The notes under the pieces: model-generated
The model's input: the letters and a program-made list of their open reading frames with translations, nothing else
What the model was told of the DNA's origin: nothing
Databases searched by the model: none
Part shown: positions 9,086-16,569 of the stretch, in pieces
Layout of the letters: every line of letters starts with the position of its first letter
Numbering within the stretch: the stretch's first letter is position 1
Assembly: GCA_937891735.1 (NCBI GenBank)
Contig: CALAGR010000371.1
Location: forward strand, 1 to 40,293
Source of the DNA: an uncultured Pseudomonadota bacterium
GTDB taxonomy: Bacteria > Myxococcota_A > UBA796 > UBA9615
Length of the DNA: 40,293 nucleotides
Direction: 5' to 3'
Translations under genes and position numbers: made by a program

Positions 9086-10164
9086 CCACAGATGTCCTCG
9101 ACGGCCCTGCCATCGTCTGGTGCGACGGCGCGTTCAACACCCCCGAGGGCAAGACCGCCCACGGTCTCGTGCGCTTCACCCACCGCTACCAGGTCCTGTC
9201 GGTGATCGACCGACGGCACGCCGGCCAAGACGCCGCCGAGGTCCTCGATGGGACACCTCGGGGGATCCCGGTCCTGCCGGATCTGGCCACGGCGCTCGCG
9301 GATGCGCGGGGCCGGGGCGTGCAGCCGACCCACTTCGTCGTCGGGATGGCCCCGGATGGCGGGCGGTTGCCCGATCACGGCCGGGCCACGGTGGCGGAGG
9401 CCCTCGTTCACGGCCTGCACGTGGACTGCGGGCTGCATGACTTCCTGTCCGAGGATCCGGTCCTCGCGGAGCTCGCGGCGCGGCACGGGGCCCGGATCCG
9501 GGACGTGCGCAAGCCTCCGCACCGCAAGGACCTGCACCACTTCAGCGGCCGCATCGAGGAGGTGGGCTCGCTCAAGGTGGCCGTGCTGGGCACCGACTCT
9601 GCGGTCGGCAAGCGGACCACCGCCTGGCTCATCGTGCACGGGCTGCAGGCCCGGGGCCGCACCGCGGAGATGATCGGCACGGGGCAGACCGGCTGGCTCC
9701 AGGGCGCCCGCTACAGCATGGTGCTCGACAGCCTGGTGAACGACTTCGTGGCCGGGGAGCTCGAGCACGCCGTCGTGAGCGCCTGGGACGAGCGCCGGCC
9801 CGACGTGATCGTCGTCGAGGGGCAGGGCTCGCTCATGAACCCGGCCTACCCCGGAGGCCTGGAGATCCTGGCCGCCACGCGCCCCGAGGCGGTGGTGATG
9901 CAGCACGCGCCCACCCGACTGGAGTACGACGGCTTCCCCGGCTATCCGATCCACGGGATCGAGCAGCAGATCCACGCGATCCAGTTCTTGACGGGCCGCC
10001 CGGTCGTGGCCCTGACGGTGAACCACGAAGGCCTCGCCGACCGCGCCGCCATCGACGCCGCCTGCGCTGTCCTGGCGGAGCGCACGGGCCTGCCGGTCTG
10101 CGATCCCCTGATCCATGGGGTGGGGCCCGTGATCGACGCGCTCGCCCCGTTCATGGGGGCTTGA
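9082..10164 (+). CDS. DUF1611 family protein (DgcN-like)
   Basis: A 360-residue protein. Residues 1-160 form an alpha/beta domain characteristic of DUF1611. Residues 165-360 are a P-loop domain with GTDSAVGKRTT at 170-180, then IGTGQTGWLQGAR and VEGQGSLMNPAYPG, the signatures of this family. DgcN, a characterised relative, N-acetylates D-glutamate and works with DgcA, an epimerase-like racemase, in D-glutamate use; the same pairing occurs here. Whether this copy acts on D-Glu is inference. The start overlaps the preceding stop (ATGA) and is served by GGGAGG at 9070-9075. The stop overlaps the epimerase start by one base (TGATG). Confidence 0.85.
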   Translation: MTTDVLDGPAIVWCDGAFNTPEGKTAHGLVRFTHRYQVLSVIDRRHAGQDAAEVLDGTPRGIPVLPDLATALADARGRGVQPTHFVVGMAPDGGRLPDHGRATVAEALVHGLHVDCGLHDFLSEDPVLAELAARHGARIRDVRKPPHRKDLHHFSGRIEEVGSLKVAVLGTDSAVGKRTTAWLIVHGLQARGRTAEMIGTGQTGWLQGARYSMVLDSLVNDFVAGELEHAVVSAWDERRPDVIVVEGQGSLMNPAYPGGLEILAATRPEAVVMQHAPTRLEYDGFPGYPIHGIEQQIHAIQFLTGRPVVALTVNHEGLADRAAIDAACAVLAERTGLPVCDPLIHGVGPVIDALAPFMGA

Positions 10165-11246
10165 TGCGGATCCTGCGGATGGAGGTCGTGCACCTCGCCA
10201 TGCCGCTGAGCCAGCCCTACACCATCGCCTACGAGCGCATCGCCCACGTGGACAACCTGCTCGTCCGGCTCGTGACGGACGGGCCCCACGTCGGACTGGG
10301 CATCTCGGCTCCGGACGTGGGCGTGACCGGCGAGACCCTGTCGGCCGCTCGCGACGCCCTGCGCGACGTCGTCGAGCCCTTGATCGTCGGCTCGGACCCG
10401 CTCCGCCGGGCGGTCGTGCTGGAGGCCCTGGACCAGGCGCTTCCGAAGCAGCCGAGCGTGCGGGCCTGCATCGACATGGCCCTGCACGATCTGCTGGGCA
10501 AGATCGCCGGCGTGCCCGTGTGGCGGATGCTCGGCGGCTACCGGGACCGGATGGTGACCAGCGTGACGCTGGGCATCACCGGCGTGGAGCCCGCGGTGGC
10601 ACGGGCGCTCGAGTTCATGGGAGACGGCTTTCAGGTCCTCAAGCTCAAGGGGGGCCTGGACGTGGAGCGCGACATCGAGGTCGTGCTGGCGGTCCGGGCT
10701 GCGGTGGGGCCACACATCGAGCTGCGGTTCGATGCGAACCAGGGCTACGACGCGGAGATGGCCCACGCGTTCCATCTGCGCGCGGCGGCGGCGGACCTGT
10801 CGATGATCGAGCAGCCGACGCCGGCGTCGGCGCTGGGGGAGCTCCGGAAGGTGACCCGGTCGGTGGCCTTGCCGGTGATGGCGGACGAGAGCGTGCTGTC
10901 CCTCGCGGATGCCTTCCTCTTCGCCCGCGGCGACGCCATGGACATGATCAACCTCAAGCTGGTGAAGGTGGGCGGACTGGACGCCGCGCTGCTGATCAAC
11001 GGCGTGGCGCGCGCCGCGGGGCTGGAGGTGATGGTGGGCTGCATGGACGAAGCCGAGCTGTCCATCGCCAGCGGGCTGGCGTTCGCCCTCTCCCGGCCCA
11101 ACGTCGAGTTCGCCGATCTCGACGGGCACTTCGACCTGCTGAACGACCCGACGGTCGGCTGCGTGCACCTCGAAGCCGGCGTGCTCTTCCCCAGCGATGC
11201 CCCGGGGTTCGGCCTGGCGGACGTGCCCGACTCAGCCGCCGTCTGA
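10164..11246 (+). CDS. Dipeptide epimerase-like enolase-superfamily enzyme (L-Ala-D/L-Glu epimerase/DgcA-like)
   Basis: A 360-residue member of the muconate-lactonizing subgroup. The catalytic KxK pair is Lys160/Lys162 (LKLKGG). Metal ligands are Asp190 (RFDANQG), Glu216 (IEQP) and Asp241 (ADES), and the opposing base is Lys265 (NLKLVKVGG). Asp318/Asp320 (ADLDGH) form the DxD motif that holds the substrate ammonium group in dipeptide epimerases. It probably inverts the alpha-carbon of L-Ala-D-Glu or of an N-acylated glutamate. ATG at 10164 overlaps the DUF1611 stop; the preceding TTG is a poorer start. It is last in the operon and ends 2 bases from the convergent GspC-like gene. Confidence 0.87.
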   Translation: MRILRMEVVHLAMPLSQPYTIAYERIAHVDNLLVRLVTDGPHVGLGISAPDVGVTGETLSAARDALRDVVEPLIVGSDPLRRAVVLEALDQALPKQPSVRACIDMALHDLLGKIAGVPVWRMLGGYRDRMVTSVTLGITGVEPAVARALEFMGDGFQVLKLKGGLDVERDIEVVLAVRAAVGPHIELRFDANQGYDAEMAHAFHLRAAAADLSMIEQPTPASALGELRKVTRSVALPVMADESVLSLADAFLFARGDAMDMINLKLVKVGGLDAALLINGVARAAGLEVMVGCMDEAELSIASGLAFALSRPNVEFADLDGHFDLLNDPTVGCVHLEAGVLFPSDAPGFGLADVPDSAAV

Positions 11247-11248
11247 GT

Positions 11249-11986
11249 TCAGCGCTTGCGGCTGCGCTTCCGGCGCTTCCGGCGCTTCCTCTTCTTCTTC
11301 TTCTTCGGCTTCGGCGCGGGCTTGTTGTCCTCGTCGATGTACTCCAGTCGCCCGCTCCGCTCGATCACGATGCGCGCGGGCAGGAGCTTGCCGGCCGGCC
11401 CGAAGCGGGGCCGAAGGATCTCGTGCACGACGCCATCCTGCAGGTGTTCCCCGATGCGCAGGATCTGGCTGCTCTCCTTCGGCGCGGCTCGAACCAGCGC
11501 AGTGGACCATGCCGGGTCAGTCGCAACAGACGTCGAGATGAGCTGGGCCTTCAGCTCCGAGGCGACGATCAGATCCGCCTCGGCGGCCGGTGATTCGCTC
11601 GACTTGGGCGGAGTGGAGTCGAAGATGTTCCGCTCGACGATCGGCCCGAGGTAGTAGCTGAGCGGCGGGCCGGCGGTGCCGAGCGAAGCGCTGTGGGAGG
11701 GGGCACCAACGCGTGTGCTCGCGCTGCCGGGAGCCGCCCGCGAGCGGCCCGGGACGGGCGCGTCGGGGGGCGCGGGCTCAGCAGCAGACGACAGCGCAAC
11801 GCAGGCCCCGACGACGAGGAGCAGCAGCGGCGCAATCCAGAGCAAGGAGCTCGATCGGCGGCGGTGAAGGACTTCAGGCTGGTCGAAGCAGGTGTCGGTC
11901 AGAGTGATACCCGTGGCTCCTGCGGACGCCAGTGGCGCCAGGTTGGGACGATTTCTGTAGAAAAATTCGCTAGATACGTAACGCAT
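11249..11986 (-). CDS. Orphan GspC/PulC-like protein with basic tail
   Basis: Up to 245 residues. A membrane anchor lies at about residues 47-66. A periplasmic GspC-type homology region spans about 108-205 (YYLGPIVERNIFDS, LKAQLISTSVATDPAWSTAL, and ILRIGEHLQDGVVHEI), as in the type II secretion inner-membrane protein that contacts the secretin. The last 20 residues are almost all Lys and Arg. No other type II secretion gene is in the window; the neighbour is the Tad locus, which has its own secretin, so a link is possible but unproven. The start is doubtful: a TTGACA-N17-TACGTA promoter overlaps the first codons, and a TTG at the membrane segment (residue 48) may be the true start. Confidence 0.65.
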   Translation of the reverse strand: MRYVSSEFFYRNRPNLAPLASAGATGITLTDTCFDQPEVLHRRRSSSLLWIAPLLLLVVGACVALSSAAEPAPPDAPVPGRSRAAPGSASTRVGAPSHSASLGTAGPPLSYYLGPIVERNIFDSTPPKSSESPAAEADLIVASELKAQLISTSVATDPAWSTALVRAAPKESSQILRIGEHLQDGVVHEILRPRFGPAGKLLPARIVIERSGRLEYIDEDNKPAPKPKKKKKRKRRKRRKRSRKR

Positions 11987-12004
11987 GGGGCGTCGAATGT
12001 CAAG
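11976..12004 (-). promoter_or_regulatory. Candidate sigma-70 type promoter overlapping the GspC-like start
   Basis: On the minus strand TTGACA (12004-11999) is followed after exactly 17 bases by TACGTA (11981-11976), in unusually AT-rich DNA for this window. Transcription would begin near 11969, inside the annotated first codons of the GspC-like gene, so either the promoter is fortuitous or the gene starts further downstream. Confidence 0.4.
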
Positions 12005-12196
12005 GGAGTCGGCCGCGCCGGTCGCTCAGCCGCCGATGACGCGGCAGGCACGAAGACCCGCCGTGCTGAATGCCCCAGCAGCCTGAGCAGATCTGCACGA
12101 GCCCAGCGCGGGGCGGTCCGCTGGCGTTCAGCGCCGCGAGGGGCAGGTCGGGCCACGTCGGCTTGGTGTGCTCCTTCGTGGCCCCGTTCACGCCGA

Positions 12197-12212
12197 TGGC
12201 ACGCCGGATGCA
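12197..12212 (+). promoter_or_regulatory. Sigma-54 (-24/-12) promoter for the Flp pilin
   Basis: TGGCACGCCGGATGCA fits the sigma-54 consensus TGGCAC-N5-TTGCW with one mismatch in the -12 box. The GG and GC dinucleotides are separated by the canonical 10 bases. The predicted transcript start is about 12223, giving a leader of about 38 bases before the pilin ATG at 12261. Sigma-54 control of major pilin genes is established for type IV pili (PilR). The remainder of 11987-12260 contains no supported gene. Confidence 0.7.
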
Positions 12213-12260
12213 GCCCTCCGGGGCAGGCAACCCCCACACCGGGGAGAACGGAGAGACGAG

Positions 12261-12437
12261 ATGATCACTTTCAACAAACTCCTGGACGACGAATCCGGCA
12301 CCACCGCCATCGAGTACGGCCTCCTCGCCGGACTCGTCGGCGTCGCCATCATCGGCGCGTTGGTCCTGCTCGGTGGCTCGCTCGACGGGCTGTTCACCAC
12401 CGTGGCCGACGACATCAACGACGCCGCCAACCCCTAG
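12261..12437 (+). CDS. flp: Flp/Fap-type major pilin
   Basis: A 58-residue Tad-pilus pilin. Residues 1-13 are a short leader ending at Gly13. Cleavage before Thr14 leaves TTAIEYGLLAGLVG, with Glu at mature position 5 followed by Tyr, the Flp-family E-Y motif. A hydrophobic helix spans about 19-40 and the tail is short and acidic. The ATG at 12261 has GGAGAG 6-11 bases upstream; the frame is open further upstream but reads as non-coding. Its processing enzyme is encoded at 13749-14198. A sigma-54 promoter lies upstream and a hairpin follows, suggesting it is made in excess over the assembly genes. Confidence 0.93.
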   Translation: MITFNKLLDDESGTTAIEYGLLAGLVGVAIIGALVLLGGSLDGLFTTVADDINDAANP

Positions 12438-12448
12438 GCAGAGCCTGG

Positions 12449-12477
12449 CTCGGGCCCGCCCTGGTGGCGGGTCCGAG
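12449..12477 (+). terminator. Strong hairpin after flp (attenuator or processing/stabilising stem)
   Basis: Arms 12449-12460 and 12466-12477 pair over 12 positions (one G-U) around a 5-base loop. No T-tract follows, so complete intrinsic termination is unlikely. The position just after the pilin stop suits partial termination or 3'-end protection, keeping pilin mRNA above that of the downstream tad genes. Confidence 0.6.
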
Positions 12478-12496
12478 CGGCTCCCCCGGACGCGCC

Positions 12497-13738
12497 ATGC
12501 CATACGGCCACCAAAGAACCTGGGATGATCATTCAGAGCGCCGCGGCTACGTGGTCCCGACCGCGCTTTTGCTGGTCGTGTTCTGTGGGGTCGCCGCGCT
12601 GGTCATCGACCTCGGCTACGGCCGCATGATCCAGGCCCAGCTCCAGGCCGTCTCCGACGCCTCGGCCCACGCCGGCGCGATGCAGATCGACTGGACGGGC
12701 GCCGGGCTGCTCGACGCCCGCAGCGCCGTGATCGCCGTCGCTGCGTCCAACACCGCCGACGGTGGGCCCGTGACCGTGCCCGACACGAACATCTGGACGG
12801 GGACCTGGGACCTCGACACCTCCACCTTCAGTCCGAGCACCGACCCCGCGCAGGTCAACGCTGTGCGCGTGCTGGCCCAGATCGGAGAGATCGGCAGCTG
12901 GTTTGCCGTGCCGGCGTTCCAGCGCGACTCGATCGCCGCGAGCGGACGCGCGACCGCGGTGCGGATGCCGCCTCCGATCGGCTGTGGGGTGCTCGCGGAC
13001 GTCGATCTCGATGCCATGGGGGGGGTGGTCACCGACAGCTACTCTTCGACGGACGGGCCCTACGACCCTGGCACGGCCGGGGACGACGGCAGCCTCTGCA
13101 GCAACAGTCGCCTCGACGTGGGCGGCAGCGCCGAGATCAACGGCGACGTGATCGTCGGCCGCGGCGGCGAGATCGTCAGCCACGGCGCCTCGCACGACAT
13201 CACCGGGCACGAGGTCTACGCCGGGTCGAGGTTCCTGCTGCCCTCGCTCGACCCGAGCGGTGCCGAGGCCAACAACAACAACGACACCGTCGGACTCACG
13301 TCGTCCGGGCGCAACCCGTGGAGCGGGGGCGGGATCCGGTTGAACGGCTCCGACCAGCTCGTGCTCGGCGGGGGCGTCTACTTCCTCGAGAGCCTCAGGA
13401 TCACCGGCGGCGCCTCGCTGGTCGTGACCGGACCGGTCGAGATCTGGGTGGTCGGCGACGTCGCCGTGGGCGGTGCGGGCATCGTCAACACGACCGCTGA
13501 CCCCCACGACCTCACCCTGTACGTCACTGGCGACAACGTGTCGATGGGCGGCACGAGCGACTTCTACGGGTCCGTGATCGCCCCCGAGGCCGACGTGGAC
13601 CTGGTGGGCACCCGCGACTTCTACGGCATCGCCATCGGGGGGACGATCGACATCCAGGGCGACCTCTCCCTGCACGCCGACATCTCGCTGATGGACCCCC
13701 TCGTACAGATCGAGCGTTGGATCGCGCTCGTAGAATAG
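12497..13738 (+). CDS. TadG-like protein with a beta-helix-type C-terminal domain
   Basis: A 413-residue protein. The N-terminus (GYVVPTALLLVVFCGVAALVIDLGYGRM, about residues 16-43) is the hydrophobic TadE/TadG-type segment, followed by a helical stretch (QAQLQAVSDASAHAGAMQID) typical of TadG N-terminal regions. From about 160, where usual TadG proteins carry a von Willebrand domain, this one has Gly/Val/Asp-rich strands (LDVGGSAEINGDVIVGRGGE, GGASLVVTGPVEIWVVGDVA) suggesting a right-handed beta-helix. It is probably a minor pilin or envelope component of the Tad pilus. ATG at 12497 was chosen because upstream sequence in frame is the leader/hairpin region. No clear ribosome site. Confidence 0.78.
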   Translation: MPYGHQRTWDDHSERRGYVVPTALLLVVFCGVAALVIDLGYGRMIQAQLQAVSDASAHAGAMQIDWTGAGLLDARSAVIAVAASNTADGGPVTVPDTNIWTGTWDLDTSTFSPSTDPAQVNAVRVLAQIGEIGSWFAVPAFQRDSIAASGRATAVRMPPPIGCGVLADVDLDAMGGVVTDSYSSTDGPYDPGTAGDDGSLCSNSRLDVGGSAEINGDVIVGRGGEIVSHGASHDITGHEVYAGSRFLLPSLDPSGAEANNNNDTVGLTSSGRNPWSGGGIRLNGSDQLVLGGGVYFLESLRITGGASLVVTGPVEIWVVGDVAVGGAGIVNTTADPHDLTLYVTGDNVSMGGTSDFYGSVIAPEADVDLVGTRDFYGIAIGGTIDIQGDLSLHADISLMDPLVQIERWIALVE

Positions 13739-13748
13739 GGAGGACCAC

Positions 13749-14198
13749 ATGAACGGCACGTTGCCCCTGCTGACCGCCCTCCTGGCAGTTGCAGCCCTGT
13801 GGGACTGGCAAACGAAGCGCATCCCCAATGGGCTGGTGGCGGTCGGTCTGATCGTCGGTCTGGTCGCGGCCACGTATGCCGCCGGCCTGCTCGGCCTCGG
13901 GCATGCGCTGCTCGGCGCGGCGGTAGGACTCGGCGCGCTGTTCGTTCCCTGGACCCAGGGCTGGGTGGGCGGCGGCGACGTCAAGCTGCTCGCTGCGTGC
14001 GGCGCCTTCCTGGGCTGGAAGGGGTTGCTGGTCCTGCTGCTCGCAGGCAGCGCGCTGCACGGCCTGCTGACCCTCTTCGTCGTCATCGCGGCCCGGCTCC
14101 GCGCGCAGCCCGCCCAGGGCGCGCCGTTTGCCCCCGCGCTCGCCCTTGCCTTCATCGTGCTGGCCCTCAGCCAGCCCGCCCTGCTCTCGAACCAGTAA
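13749..14198 (+). CDS. tadV: Prepilin peptidase, TadV/CpaA type
   Basis: A 149-residue integral membrane aspartic peptidase (A24 family) that cleaves the Flp leader at the inner membrane. The catalytic aspartates are Asp19 in the DWQTKRIPN motif and Asp77 in GGGDVK, matching the D-x-x-x-x-x-IPN and GxGD signatures. There are about five hydrophobic helices, and the methylase domain of larger prepilin peptidases is absent, as is normal for TadV. AGGGAGG lies just before the ATG. It follows the TadG-like gene by 10 bases and precedes cpaB by 15. It should also process the two TadE-like pseudopilins encoded at 21722-22557. Confidence 0.92.
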   Translation: MNGTLPLLTALLAVAALWDWQTKRIPNGLVAVGLIVGLVAATYAAGLLGLGHALLGAAVGLGALFVPWTQGWVGGGDVKLLAACGAFLGWKGLLVLLLAGSALHGLLTLFVVIAARLRAQPAQGAPFAPALALAFIVLALSQPALLSNQ

Positions 14199-14213
14199 GT
14201 AGGAGGGAAGACC

Positions 14214-15143
14214 ATGCAGACCCAGAGCGCTCTCGAACAGGCAAAACGGAAGGGCCGATCCCGGTCTGTCCTCTTTCTGGTCGCGGCGCTCGCGTTCGCC
14301 GGGCTGGTGGCCCTCGTCGTCTTCGGCGTGGTCGATCGGTTCAAACAGAAGCTCGACGCCGCCAACAAACCGAAGCCGACCGAGACCGTGGTGGTCGCGC
14401 TCGTGGAGCTCCCGATCGGGGTCGAGGTGCTGCCCGAGCAGCTCGACCTGGTGCAGGTCGCCCCGGAGCTGCTGCCCGAGCAGGGCACCTTCGACGTGGT
14501 CGAGGCTGTGGTCGGACGAACTCCTCGCGAGCGGGTGCTTCCCGGCGAGTTCCTCCGAGAGGACCGGCTGGCCGCCCCGGAGGCGGGGATCGGCCTGAAC
14601 GTGCTGGTCACCCCGGGCATGCGGGCGATGACGATCCAGACCGACAGCCAGTCGGGCGTCGGCGGCTTCCTGCGGCCCGGCTACCGGGTCGATGCGGTCG
14701 TCACGATCCGGCCCGACGACAACAGCCTGAACGCCAAGTGGGTCACCGAGACGATCCTGCAGGACGTCATGGTCCTCGCGGTCGGTGATCAGCTGCCGGG
14801 GGCCGAGGCGGAGGTGAACACGACCCGGCGTCCCCAGGCCGCAGCGATGCGGCGGCACAACTACGTCACCCTCGAGGTGAATGTCGATGAGGCCGAGCGG
14901 CTCGCCCTGGCGAGCGCCCGCGGCGAGCTGCACCTGGCGCTGCGCAGCGACATCGATCTGGAGGTGTTCGTCGATCGAGGCCCCCTCGTCACCAACGAGA
15001 TGGTCGGGATTCCGAGGCCGCGCCGCGCCGTGGCCCGGGCCCCCCGGGTCGACAGGGCCGAGGTGATCACGGGCGGCAAGACCGTGATCGAGGAATTCGA
15101 CAAGACCGGCAAGAAGTTGTCCGAGACCCGGCGAAGCCGGTAG
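14214..15143 (+). CDS. cpaB: Flp pilus assembly protein CpaB/RcpC
   Basis: A 309-residue protein with one N-terminal membrane segment (about 18-41), then a SAF-like beta domain (about 58-125, beginning TVVVALVELPIGVEVLPEQL) and the RcpC/CpaB domain (about 130-250, with LNVLVTPGMRAMTIQTD and DAVVTIRPDD). It is a periplasmic partner of the Tad secretin in the outer-membrane channel complex. The 60-residue C-terminal tail is basic. AGGAGGG upstream of the ATG is a good ribosome site. Order and length match the family, and the secretin gene starts 15 bases downstream. Confidence 0.88.
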   Translation: MQTQSALEQAKRKGRSRSVLFLVAALAFAGLVALVVFGVVDRFKQKLDAANKPKPTETVVVALVELPIGVEVLPEQLDLVQVAPELLPEQGTFDVVEAVVGRTPRERVLPGEFLREDRLAAPEAGIGLNVLVTPGMRAMTIQTDSQSGVGGFLRPGYRVDAVVTIRPDDNSLNAKWVTETILQDVMVLAVGDQLPGAEAEVNTTRRPQAAAMRRHNYVTLEVNVDEAERLALASARGELHLALRSDIDLEVFVDRGPLVTNEMVGIPRPRRAVARAPRVDRAEVITGGKTVIEEFDKTGKKLSETRRSR

Positions 15144-15158
15144 CCCCCGGGAGATGTC

Positions 15159-16568
15159 ATGAGCTCTGCCCACGGACCACGAACCCTCGTCCCGGTCGGC
15201 CTCCTGGCCGCGGGGCTTGCAGTCATCACCCCGTCCGCGCCCGCGGCCGAGGTCGTGGCTCCGCCCGACCCCGTGATCGAGGTGCTGGCCACCCCCGTGA
15301 TCGAGTTGCCGGTCGACCCCGTGATCGACGTCGACCTCGGCCACTCCCACATCTATCTGGGCACGCGCGCCATCACCCGCGTGCTCGTGTCCGACGACGC
15401 TGTCGCCCAGGTCAAGCTCCTGGAGGAGGGACAGTTCCAGGTCCGCGGGACGCAGCTGGGCAGCACCGACATCTGGGTGTGGTTCCGCGATGCGCCCGAT
15501 GTCCCGGTGCGGTACGCCCTGAACGTTGGCCGCGAGATCGGCGAGGTGGAGCGGAGCATCGAAGCGCTCGTCGCCGCCGGTGACGTCCCCCCGCGGGTCT
15601 ACTCCGTCGGGGAGCGGCTGGTCCTGGACGGGGTGGTCGCAGACCTCGCGACCCTGGAGCGCATCGCCATGATGGCGCGGGTCTACGACGCGGACTTCGT
15701 CAACCTGCTGAGCGTCCGGGGCGACCACCAGGTGCAGCTCGAGGTCGTCTTCGCCGAGGTCAGCCGCTCGCGCGTGCGAGAGCTGGGCGTCAACCTGTGG
15801 TGGGACAGCGGCTCGATCATCGGCGGGGCCCAGATCGGAACCGCCTCGGTCGGACCGCCGGGCCTGGCGGAGACCTTCACGCTCCTGGGCACGTTGGCCA
15901 CAGGCTTCGACCTGATGGGGTCGCTGGAGGTGCTCGAGCAGCACAACCTCTCCAAGGTGCTGGCGCGCCCCACGCTGGTGGCCATGTCCGGCCAGCAGGC
16001 CGAGTTCCTCGCTGGTGGCGAGGTCCCGATCCCCGTTGCCCAGTTCGGCGACCGGATCTCCATCGAGTTCCGGGAGTACGGAGTCCGGCTGACCTTCGTG
16101 CCGACCGTGCTCGCGGGCGACGTGATCGACACCCGGGTGTTCGTCGAGGTCAGCGACCTGGACACGGCCAACACCGTGCGGATCACCGACGCAGCGATCC
16201 CGGCCCTGGTGTCGCGCAAGTTCTCGTCGCACCTGCGACTCGAAAGCGGCACCACCTTCGCGATGGCCGGAATGCTCGATGAGCGCATCACGTCGAGCAT
16301 CTCGAAGATCCCCCTGCTCGGTGACATCCCCCTGCTTGGAGCGCTGTTCCGGCGGGTCGAGCACCGCCGCGTCGAGACGGAGCTGGTCATCTTCGTGACG
16401 CCGCGCCTGGTCCGGCCCCTCACCGCCGACGAGGTCCCGCCGCTGCCCGGGCACGCGACCGACAACGACCCCGGCGACTTCGAGCTGTTCATGCTCGGCC
16501 TGGACCACCAGCCCCCCAAACGTGAACGCAAGGAGCCGCCCGCAGGTCCCGTGGGCATGGAGCGTTGA
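15159..16568 (+). CDS. cpaC: Tad pilus secretin CpaC/RcpA
   Basis: A 469-residue outer-membrane secretin. A signal peptide covers about 1-30. Three tandem PVIE/PVID segments at 37-60 form an unusual linker. The pilus-assembly N-terminal domain is at about 58-122 (ITRVLVSDDAVAQVKLLEEG, STDIWVWFRD). A short BON-like region follows, and the secretin domain spans about 190-415, ending in the family signature IPLLGDIPLLGALFRR. The C-terminal 60 residues are charged and Pro-rich. The product should form the multimeric gate through which the Flp pilus emerges. The stop is two bases from the GTG start of tadZ. Confidence 0.92.
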   Translation: MSSAHGPRTLVPVGLLAAGLAVITPSAPAAEVVAPPDPVIEVLATPVIELPVDPVIDVDLGHSHIYLGTRAITRVLVSDDAVAQVKLLEEGQFQVRGTQLGSTDIWVWFRDAPDVPVRYALNVGREIGEVERSIEALVAAGDVPPRVYSVGERLVLDGVVADLATLERIAMMARVYDADFVNLLSVRGDHQVQLEVVFAEVSRSRVRELGVNLWWDSGSIIGGAQIGTASVGPPGLAETFTLLGTLATGFDLMGSLEVLEQHNLSKVLARPTLVAMSGQQAEFLAGGEVPIPVAQFGDRISIEFREYGVRLTFVPTVLAGDVIDTRVFVEVSDLDTANTVRITDAAIPALVSRKFSSHLRLESGTTFAMAGMLDERITSSISKIPLLGDIPLLGALFRRVEHRRVETELVIFVTPRLVRPLTADEVPPLPGHATDNDPGDFELFMLGLDHQPPKRERKEPPAGPVGMER

Positions 16569-16569
16569 G

